Made by a program: the position numbers and the translations under genes
Notes under the pieces: model-generated
The model's database searches: none
What the model was told of the DNA's origin: nothing
What the model saw: the letters and a program-made list of their open reading frames with translations, nothing else
Part shown: in pieces, positions 13,042-21,182 of the stretch
Numbering within the stretch: position 1 is the first letter of the stretch
How the letters are laid out: each line of letters opens with the position of its first letter
From: Thermomucor indicae-seudaticae
Taxonomy: Eukaryota > Mucoromycota > Mucoromycetes > Mucorales > Lichtheimiaceae
Assembly (NCBI GenBank): GCA_000787465.1
Contig: JSYX01000513.1
Span: forward strand, 1-25,374
Direction: 5' to 3'
Length of the DNA: 25,374 nt

Positions 13042-13358
13042 ACAAAGGGAAAGAAGGCTGCTGTCGTCGTCGTCGTCGTAGGAATAGATGAAGTAGTAGG
13101 TGCATGCGTCGCGCCAGCCGACGTCATTGCAAAAGAAAAGGAAGAGCTTGGAGAATCAACGAGGAGGGTACTGGTTCCAGAGAAAGTCGTCGTCGTCGTT
13201 TGCGGTGCACACATGAAGTCGGACGGACTGCTGGTGTGGGTCGTCGTCGGTGGATGGGCGGCAGGCGGGGCTGCGACATTTTCGCATGCGAAATTGTGCG
13301 TCGCCTGCGCCAAGTTGTTGATGTCCAAGCTCATTCCAGGATAATAAACGGAAAGCAT
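12246..13358 (-). CDS. two-finger C2H2 zinc-finger transcription factor
   Basis: Three exons on the minus strand (13358-12821, 12760-12465, 12398-12246) encode 328 residues. The N-terminal 250 residues are low complexity: Thr/Ser/Pro-rich, with a run of about ten Gln. Two C2H2 fingers follow. Finger 1 uses C255, C258, H271 and H275, and finger 2 uses C283, C288, H301 and H305. They are joined by the canonical TGEKP linker, which is created only by splicing of the last intron. The finger sequences (FTRPSSLTTHMYSHTGE and CGRHFSVVSNLRRH) belong to a class frequent in fungi. A nuclear DNA-binding regulator is a firm inference; its target sites are unknown. A start at the in-frame ATG at 13334 (MSLDINN) is also possible. 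Confidence 0.88.
13012..13041 (-). repeat. (CAG)10 tract encoding polyglutamine in the zinc-finger protein
   Basis: Thirty bases of uninterrupted TGC repeat on the plus strand read as about ten CAG codons on the minus strand. The tract is pure and therefore a candidate length polymorphism. Confidence 0.85.
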
Positions 13359-13848
13359 TCAAACAAAGACAAGTTGAAAGAGATACAAGATAGTACAAAT
13401 GGAAGGACCAAGCAAGCCCGGTACCTCGAAACGTCGTAAAATAGAAACGAAAGGAAAGACTGAAAACGGCACGCCGTATAGAAGCACTATCGATAGTAAG
13501 TAAAAAAAAAGGATCTCTCAAAGATCAACTTTTTTCTTTGAAAACTTTTTGGGTAAACAAGTAGAAAGAGAGGAGCAACACAAGAGAATCGTAGAAAGAA
13601 TGTGCTTTTTTAAGTCAGCTCTTCAGGGGGCCTGTTGAACAAAAGAGGGAGGACACAGGAGGTCGCACATGCACGAGGCTTCTACCATCCTCATTGGCAA
13701 CCACCAACCTTCGACCCAGGAATTCGTGCTGTCGTGTTGCACATTATTATTGACGCTTCCCCATCAATCAAGGAGAATAGCCTTTTCCGCACGAGCCGCC
13801 ACGGTCAACAACTCTAAATTTAGGGAAGAAAGATAACCTTTATTCATC
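13359..13848 (-). other. 490-bp spacer upstream of the zinc-finger gene
   Basis: This separates two minus-strand genes and should carry the zinc-finger promoter and the 3' end of the RBM39-like transcript. Purine-rich tracts occur at 13360-13460 and 13500-13620. A 60-codon plus-strand frame at 13635-13817 does not begin with ATG and has no recognisable features. Confidence 0.5.
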
Positions 13849-16035
13849 TTAGAGCGAAAACTTGGCGTTATAGATGGCTTCAGGTACAAAAACAGCTGTA
13901 ATCTACAAAAACCAAGTTAGTATCCCACTTCCAGTTATTTGGTCCTATTTATTACCTTTCTACCACCAAACCATCTTCCATTCAATGCACCCATAGCCTT
14001 TTCAGCTGAATTGACTGAATCGAATTTCAAATAGACTTCGCCCTAAAATAAACTCTCTTTGTTATTCTAATTCCGAATTCCCCCACACAGAAAGTTTACT
14101 TGCCATAGACTCTTCATTCACTTGAATATGCTCCACTTGGCCAAAACGAAGACACTCCTGCTTCACGTCCGTCTCCAGATCTTGGACCCAGTCAGGTTCA
14201 GTCTCCCTAAAACAGTAGCAATCAGTCACAACCCGCTGTCTATAGGTCATTGTCCCACCACTCACTCTTCCGGGTTAAACATATTGTTAAGCATAATGGT
14301 TCGAGAAGGCTTCATTGGTATGTTTGGTCGCGGACTAGATAAAAGAGTTAGTAAACGATTACTGTGCTTGGACCTGATATAATAACACTTGCGGTGCAGC
14401 CGGTTCCTGCGGACGACTCTGTTCTTGCTCCAAAGGATCTGTTTTACGCTGAGCCAGTTTTTGCATCAATTCAGCTCTAGACAATGAATTCAACGCAAGG
14501 CCAGCCGAATCTATGGAACACTAAGTATACTTTGTTCCACGTCATTAAAAACCAAAGAAAGAACTTCACCATCATCATCCAAACTGCCATAATTGCCTGA
14601 ACCAGTTTTCTCGGTGACGAGACCAACTTTAAGCTTAACGAAAAAGCAACGTTACACTCCGATCTTTACAAATGCCAACATCCATAAACTTACTGTGCGA
14701 CCAGCCAGATCAAAGCCGTTCATCTTTTCGAGTGCCTGCTTGCCATCGGCTGGATTCTTGTATCTATATAATAGCCTGATCAATTACATGATCCTTCACA
14801 TAGAAATCCATCGAGTACTCACTGGATGAAAGCATAACCTTTGGAGCGACCAGTCTCTGGATCTATAAATGCGCAGTAGTACCAAAGACAGAATTTGTGC
14901 GTCACAGTAGCTCGTTACCTTTATGCAAGTTTACAAAATCCAAAGGTCCAAATGGCTCGAATATTTGGCGCAGATCGTCTTCGGTAAGACTGAAATGGAT
15001 CGATCCGACGTAGAGTCGTTGATAGACACCTTCTTGTCCACTTGGGTATCTTGTTTAATCTCAAAAGTTTCAGAAAACAATTTAGACTGCGACCATCAGG
15101 CTTACCCGTTCGCTTGCGCTTGCATCGCGTATCTGTTTTTCTCTGCTTCTGACATTTGCACCAGGACCGGGATACCTAAAAGTTTTTGGCCAGACATTGC
15201 CAACGCGTTCTGAACCGACTCTTCTTCATAAAACTCGACATACCCGACCCTGTCTAACGTCAGCAGCATGCCCTGCAGGTGACTCTTGTTGTATTAGCTT
15301 ACCCTTTCGAACGTCTAGAGTTTCGATCGGAGATGATTCTGGCATCGCGTACGCGCCCGGCCTGAGAAAAGAACTCCTCCAGCTCGCGGTTAGTCAGACG
15401 AGCGGCAAGTTGCATCACAAAAACGGTGCGCCTGTCACGGTCTTCCTCAGGAACAGGAGGGGAAGGAGATCTTGGTCGTCTTCTCCTTCGGCTGTAACTG
15501 AAATAGCCATGTCAGTCGGCTGCAAGCATCCCAAATGACTACGACTTACTCTGGTCGTCTGTCCAGGCTTCGGCTGCTTCGTCTTCTTGGGCTCCGGCTT
15601 CTTCTTCTCCTATCACGCGAACGTGAGCGTCTTCGGGTACCATATGACCGCGATCCCGAACGACTACGATATCTTCTACTACTGTGTCTAGAGCGTGATC
15701 TGCGGGACCGTGAACGAGAACGACGATAATACGGAGAACGGGATCGGCGACGAGAAGATGGGGAACGGTGATGACGAGAGCCAGATGAATGCCGTGATCT
15801 AAACAATGTTGTCAAATCATCAGTCATGCCATTGGCTTGTCAGTTCTGCTGCCATTTACCGGCGGTCGTCATCTTTGTAATCCCGATCATGCCGATGACG
15901 GTCTTCGTCATTTTGCTGCTCCTTCTGTTGCGCTCGATCAGTGTTCCCTATCGTCTTTAAACAATACGGCAATTAGACACATACAGGCTTATCCTGGAAA
16001 GGAGCTTCCAGCATCGCTTCTACGTCCATGTCCAT
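13849..16035 (-). CDS. RBM39: RBM39/Rsd1-type SR splicing factor with three RRM-type domains
   Basis: Fourteen exons on the minus strand encode 486 residues: 16035-15985, 15924-15860, 15798-15550, 15497-15303, 15249-15106, 15049-14919, 14862-14823, 14763-14694, 14633-14570, 14510-14387, 14334-14266, 14206-14089, 14042-13956, 13902-13849. The protein begins [13 protein letters not shown], as in animal RBM39 (DIDIEAMLEAP). An Arg/Ser-rich domain spans about 40-135. RRM1 starts near R145 ([10 protein letters not shown]) and includes [14 protein letters not shown]2 starts near 245 ([16 protein letters not shown]). A C-terminal U2AF-homology-like RRM spans about 390-480, with LNNMF and LNGRWFGGR. 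Known members are nuclear and act with U2AF65 and SF3b1 in 3' splice-site recognition. The donors after exons 10 and 12 are atypical (GTTATT and GTGTGG) and chosen to keep phase; these two joints are the least certain. Confidence 0.93.
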
Positions 16036-16526
16036 GTTTTGTGAATCGGGTTTTGTTTTTGGGTGGAAAAAGGGCGTCTCAAGAAGCAAATAGCTATATT
16101 TTTTAAAGCCCGTCGGCAGCAAAACGTTTATCCGATTAAAGCGTTCCACATGTTCTGTGTAAGAACAGTCGATATTAAAAAAGGTTATTTGTGGTCCATA
16201 TCAACAACAGAAAAGAGCATGAGATGTGTCGAGCGATCCGTAAGCTATACCACAACATCTTGCTTGTTTTCCACACATATCGAAATCAGCTATATTGATT
16301 CTTTTAACCGCCGCGGCTGTTTCAGCAAGAACAGTGCGAGACAATTGTTTTTGAGTCCGGACGTCAGTTTCTGTGGTGTCTCACACCATCGACATAAAAA
16401 CCATGCAGGTTTGCATAGGTGATGTTTTATTGAGTTTCGATACACAGACCCCGGCATTAAATTTGTGGGTGCACACTTTTTATAGCGTCGACCGTCCTTT
16501 CACTTTCGCACACTACCTTCTTTCTC
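16036..16526. promoter_or_regulatory. 491-bp divergent promoter region, RBM39-like and unknown gene
   Basis: Two genes read outward from this interval. A TTTTTATAG stretch at about 16478-16485 lies some 45 bp before the plus-strand ATG and is a plausible TATA element. I see no gene inside; a 120-codon plus frame at 16063-16422 lacks an ATG at its start and any known domain. Confidence 0.45.
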
Positions 16527-17918
16527 ATGGGTTCTATCGATAAACAGTACAGCGAAGCGACTGATGAAAGTAAACCATCCAAGATAACGACAGCAGACGA
16601 CGACCAAACGCAGTCGAGTTATAGTCCACAGGATCAGCCATTGCAGGCACCTATGCGAGCCACTGAGTATGCTGGAAAGCACGCCGACTGTCCGAGAAAC
16701 GTGATTCCGTCGAGCAGCAATGGACGCCGCGGCGGCGGCGTCGTTGACCGATTTAGCAGCGTCTTCAAGGGAAAAGAACCAGACACGGCTACAAGCAAAA
16801 GACCGAGTATCGAAGCGGCGTCTGAGCGCAGGACTTCGTTTTTCGAGCGGATTGAGCAGACAGGCAAAGATGGTAAGGACGACTTTTCATGCCATTATCC
16901 AATGGGAGTGGCCCTAACCTTGGTATACATAGTGCTTCGACGGTCGTCTGCGATGGCACCCAACACATCCGCTATTATCGATAAACTAGCGGATACGTTG
17001 AACAGCTGGAGCCCTGGGATCGATGAACCTCCTCCTGCACCAGGAGAACGTCGGTCATGGTCCGAAAGAGCGTTCTCGTTTCTGTTCCACACCAATGGGA
17101 CCACCACTAGCAGCAGCAGTGCTGCTGCCCCATCCCAGAAGCAAAAGAGCGAGACGCAGGAGTGGAAGTCCCAGTCGGATATTGAAGTGTACACGTCGGA
17201 TGATCTTTACGACGACGTTCAGAGAAGTTTCCGAACAGAGCATGCCACTGCAGCATCGTCGAGTCGACAATACCCTCCTGGAAGCTCTATACGTATGCAA
17301 CCTATGACGCGGCGGCCGGGCGAAAAGAAGGCTATCCACCGGGCTGAAGTGATTCATGACAGACCGTGGTCCAGCTCGCAGCCCACAGATCCCCGTGCGG
17401 CTGCCAGGCGACGTAGCCTCCAGAACGCCAAACCGAGTTTTCGCAGCAGCAGGAGGAGCGACGACGACGACGAGGAACAGCGGTCTTGGTTTAACTCGGA
17501 TCCTGAGTCGGGTAGGGTCGCGGTGCCGCCGCTGTCGGTACCAGGAGGGGGAGAGCCGAGCAGCGCAGTGCGGCTGGACAGCCAGAGCCGCAACCGGCGC
17601 GTTATTACCGATAGTCTGCATCTACGACCGAGTGTGGCTCGTGACAGGCATGAAGATCAGAACGTTGCGTTGGTCAAGAAACGCCGACGGCCGCGACAAC
17701 CGGGGGAGCCTCGAAACGAGAAACTGGGTCAGTTTGATAGCGACTTTGAAAACTGGCATCATCTTCCTCCTTCTGAAGACAACACGGGAAGAAGGTATTC
17801 TCAAGAAGCACCATCGGCTCACGGCTTGGCGAGCAAGTCGATCTACATGGGTGATCAGCCGAGTTTCTTTTGCGATACGTGGAAAGCAGAGACAGATGTT
17901 CTGGGGAGAAGCATTTGA
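16527..17918 (+). CDS. disordered charged protein of unknown function
   Basis: One continuous frame of 463 codons, or 443 residues if the 60-nt segment 16873-16932 is spliced as an intron (donor GTAAGG, branch-like CCTAAC, acceptor CATAG). I do not recognise a domain. The N-terminus is polar; a segment around residue 95-115 (RRTSFFERIEQTGKD) and IIDKLADTLNSW may be helical. The middle and C-terminus are rich in Ser, Arg, Pro, Asp and Glu, including a DDDDEE run and a KKRRRPRQP stretch that could be a nuclear localisation signal. Several Arg-Arg-x-Ser sequences could be basophilic kinase sites. If the intron is retained the protein gains a hydrophobic stretch (MGVALTLVYIVL). A regulatory or scaffold role is possible but not shown. 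Confidence 0.7.
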   Translation: MGSIDKQYSEATDESKPSKITTADDDQTQSSYSPQDQPLQAPMRATEYAGKHADCPRNVIPSSSNGRRGGGVVDRFSSVFKGKEPDTATSKRPSIEAASERRTSFFERIEQTGKDGKDDFSCHYPMGVALTLVYIVLRRSSAMAPNTSAIIDKLADTLNSWSPGIDEPPPAPGERRSWSERAFSFLFHTNGTTTSSSSAAAPSQKQKSETQEWKSQSDIEVYTSDDLYDDVQRSFRTEHATAASSSRQYPPGSSIRMQPMTRRPGEKKAIHRAEVIHDRPWSSSQPTDPRAAARRRSLQNAKPSFRSSRRSDDDDEEQRSWFNSDPESGRVAVPPLSVPGGGEPSSAVRLDSQSRNRRVITDSLHLRPSVARDRHEDQNVALVKKRRRPRQPGEPRNEKLGQFDSDFENWHHLPPSEDNTGRRYSQEAPSAHGLASKSIYMGDQPSFFCDTWKAETDVLGRSI

Positions 17919-18362
17919 TCTTCTAGCTTTCATTTCTTGTAAATAGCGCACAATAGTAACAAATTGGTTTTTTTTTTGTTTTCGCAAAAGGTACCATCAT
18001 CCTTGTTGAAATGCAGCGAAAAGGGTCGACGCTCTGTAGCCTTTTCCAGATGAGCGCTGAGCATCGGTAGCGCTGTTCACAGAGAACCTGAGACGTTGGC
18101 AAAGGAAGCCTCAAACGGTTTAATTCCTGTAGTGGTCTTACAAGGGTTCGATCAGAGTATGCAGAAACGCGTGCTATAGATATATATATATCCATCATGA
18201 CAAGTCGATACTGTCTCGCAGTTACAGATCACGGTCGTTACTGCCTTCATGGGTGGGCAATAACCAGCGTAATTGCTGGTCGACAATCCGAAAGTCAGTC
18301 TGTGCCACCTCAAACGAACAGAAATGGGATTTTGGGAGATCTTTGAAGCTTCGTTTATATAG
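17919..18362 (+). other. 444-bp spacer with short AT microsatellite
   Basis: This lies between two plus-strand genes. It has a T run at 17968-17978 and an AT-dinucleotide tract at about 18178-18192. TATATAG directly precedes the next ATG. The GAAGCTTC at about 18346-18353 resembles a two-unit heat-shock element but lacks a third unit. No gene seen. Confidence 0.45.
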
Positions 18363-20659
18363 ATGACTGAAGAGAGCACAAGTCGTAAGAACGCTTTTCC
18401 CCTGAAGGGCAAGAAAGAAGGACACTAAGCGTAAGGTCCGCGCGTCATTAGCTACATCGCATCTTGCTCGGAAATTGACGTTTCGTCAGACCTCCACCAA
18501 CGGATCGTCGAATGTTGAACAACATTACCCCGTCACGCTTGCCATTGATTTTGGTAAAGGGCTATAACCGAGAGCCACGGTGTTGCTCAGCATGCTAAAG
18601 GGATGGATATGCAATGCAGGGACTACATTCTCCGTAAGCCGTCCTCGATACTCACCCGTTTCCCGACATGTAATGAAAGCTGTGAATGTAGGGATGCTCT
18701 TACAAGTGCGTCGACGACGAAGAGGTCCATGACGTGACCAAGTGGCCAAAACACACTGGCTTTTATGCCAAAGTGCCGACGCTCCTCTACTATCGGAAAC
18801 GTACAAAACGACTTGTGGATTGGGGAGACGGTGCTCGACGGCTTTCACTACAGGTAATGCTTCGTGCACCACCTAGCTAGCAGCAGCACTGATAGTAACA
18901 TAACGTAGCCTGGACAGGACGGCGTCTTGATTCAGCAGTTCAAGCTATGGCTTGCAGAAGAAGAAGAAGACAACGATGGGCAGAGATCATTGTTATTGCC
19001 GGGTCAGACTGTGATTGATGTGATTGCTGATTATCTGCAACGTTTTCACGAGGTGGTTGTCCAAGAGGTGCAAAAGACGATCGGGACAAAGTATAGCGTG
19101 GACCAATATCGCTATGTATGTGCATCCTACCTTGCGCTTTATTATGCCCCACTTGACCGTTCCTTTTTGTTCATCAGTGTCTGACGGTGCCTGCTATATG
19201 GACGGACCGAGCAAAAGCTGCTATGCGGGAAGCCATGGTGCAAGCCGGTATCTTGAGCATCGATGATCCACCAAGCCGACTCTTGCTCGTAAGCGAACCA
19301 GAAGCAGCTGCCATTTACTGTGGACGGCATTGTTGGGACATGGATCGGTTGGACAAATTTATGATTGTTGATGCAGGTGGTGGAACAGTGGATCTGATTG
19401 TCTAGTGAGTTTGTTGCTCTGTGCCGCGGATCTTGTGTGCCTGTCTGATTTGCGCCATCATAGTCAAGTGGATCGATCTTCTTCCGAGCGTAAGCTCAAA
19501 GAGATCACCAGAGGATCCGGCGGGATGTGTGGCAGCGCTTACATTGATAATAATTTACGGGAACTGCTGATTCAAAAGATGGGCGAGCATGCTGGAAAGA
19601 TATCGCCTTGTACTATGGAAAACGTTATGCAAGAGTTTACTGAACAGATCAAAGTGCGAAACGCAATTCCGATCACCTATCATTGTAGGACTCACGTATT
19701 TTATATGTAGCCTGTCTTCTGCGGTGATCGGGACCAGCTTCTCCAAGTCCCAGCCATTATGCGCCAAGATGACTTGTTTGATTCGTTAATCGATGAAGTA
19801 AGTATATTTCTTCTTCAATCGCCCGACGACAGCTGGCAGAGAAGCTCAAAAATAGGTGCTGCGACCGAAATTATATAGGATGGGTTTATACATCTTTCGG
19901 CAACTGAGCTCAACGATCAAGTCTACCGACCTGTATTTGAACGTGTGATCAGTCTCATTGAAGACCAGCTACAGCGAGGAGGGCCTATTGATGCCATGTT
20001 CCTTGTTGGAGGCTTCGGGTGTTCAGAGTATTTGTATCATGTGCTCAAATCTCATTTTGAGCCGCGAGTGGTACCAAGCATTGTCATGGCTCCCCGGGGC
20101 GACGTGGCCATTGCACGGGGCGCCGTTTATGTCGCTTGTGGCGGCGATCCTAAAGTATCCAGCAGAATCGTCCGTCGGACGTACGGCCTGAGGACGAGGA
20201 TGGTGTTCCAAAAAGGACTGGATCCGGAGAGCAGCGCAGTAGTAACGGATGATGGAGTCAAGCGGTGCTCGACAAGGTTTGACGTTATGGTCAGTAAGGG
20301 CGAACGTGTGGATGTGGATACCCGTTCAAGTCGACGGTTTTGGGTTCGCTATCCCAAGAATACAGAAGGTATGATTCCCAGTCAAGCCATAAATGTAAAG
20401 CCAACTGTCGTAAGCTGACTGTGGCACCTATTAAGCTGATTTATATGCTTACGATGGAGACGGTCCGATACCACGTCATGTTACTGATCCAGGCGTTAAA
20501 AAGATCGTGGACTTTCCAATCAAGATGCCCGCTTTGGAAGGATATCATGAAGGCGATCTTGTGGATATTAGGATTGATTTCATCTTTGGCTTGACTGAAC
20601 TAAAAGTCCAAGTGTTCATTGCCGACCATCAAATAGAGCTGTCGACTGCATTTGAGTAA
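18363..20659 (+). CDS. HSPA12-type Hsp70-like ATPase
   Basis: Ten exons (18363-18384, 18452-18553, 18620-18633, 18692-18853, 18909-19115, 19178-19404, 19464-19653, 19711-19797, 19879-20368, 20436-20659) encode 574 residues. The actin/Hsp70 nucleotide-binding elements are clear: phosphate-1 loop IDFGTTFSG at 39-47, VPAIWTDRAK and SEPEAAAIYC, phosphate-2 VDAGGGTVDL at 233-242, SGGMCGSAYID, and the adenosine loop LVGGFG at 379-384. The part after the ATPase fold is short and unlike the standard Hsp70 substrate domain, which places it with HSPA12-like proteins that are numerous in filamentous fungi. Their clients are unknown. ATP binding is likely; chaperone activity is only inferred. The start exon of 22 nt was chosen because it is the nearest ATG giving a phase-compatible splice into the conserved fold; it is the least certain part. 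Confidence 0.9.
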
Positions 20660-21182
20660 AGGCCAAATTTTCAAGGCCAGGAAAAAGCGCTCTTTCATTA
20701 TCGTAATGGTTCATCCTGGTCCTGAGGTCAGGACGATGAGGGACTCTGGACATCGGGACGAATTTTGTGAGCAATAACGAGAGAACACCGTTCATCGAGA
20801 CGTCATCCCCGCATTCATTGCTTTTGCGAACGTGCTCAAGACTGAAAATGAGCTGGTACGTACCATTACCTGTGAGTGGACAAATATTATGTGTTTTCCG
20901 CAGAAAAAGAGCCTTATGGACAACGAGTAATGTCTGTACCCTTGGATAAGTGCTGTGCACACAAGGCAGCCATGTAGTGCGACTAATGCAAAGATATCAG
21001 TGTCCGTAACAAGACGAACATACGATTAAAGATATCTCTTTAGCCTGAAAGCGCTTCTCCACTCATTATGTCAGATTTTCGGGCTTGAACGAGTTGCCTT
21101 CATGCGCGACACTCTGTGACTGCTATGAAAAAGAATCGCCATATATAAAGTCGCTGGTGATTCTCTTCATTTGACTACCGTA
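20660..21182 (+). other. 523-bp spacer before DNA ligase
   Basis: This holds the 3' end of the Hsp70-like gene and the ligase promoter. A 16-bp palindrome, GTCCTGA at 20719-20725 and TCAGGAC at 20728-20734 with a 2-nt centre, lies soon after the Hsp70-like stop and could form a hairpin in its 3' UTR. No further gene is recognisable. Confidence 0.5.
21141..21150 (+). promoter_or_regulatory. TATA-like element of the DNA ligase gene
   Basis: ATATATAAAG lies about 35-40 bp upstream of the ligase ATG, a position suited to a core promoter with a very short 5' leader. It is the best TATA match in this spacer. Confidence 0.45.

Noticed and set aside
14335..14362. A 28-nt intron with GTAATC donor, TACTAAC branch and CTAG acceptor in the RBM39-like gene.
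   Set aside because: It would leave only about 15 nt between donor and branch point. A 54-nt intron using the same branch and acceptor with a weaker donor also preserves phase.
15955..15984. A 30-nt micro-intron in the RBM39-like gene (GTATGT to TTTAAAG).
   Set aside because: A 60-nt intron with the same donor, a CTGAT branch-like site and a CAACAG acceptor at 15925 keeps the same frame and has a normal length.
17055..17621. A 188-codon antisense frame within the unknown charged gene.
   Set aside because: Its composition (Arg/Leu/Ser/Pro-rich) is that expected from the complement of a Ser/Arg/Asp-rich gene; no domain seen.
18346..18353. GAAGCTTC as a heat-shock element for the Hsp70-like gene.
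   Set aside because: Only two inverted GAA units are present. A functional element normally has three or more, and HSPA12-type genes are often not heat-inducible.
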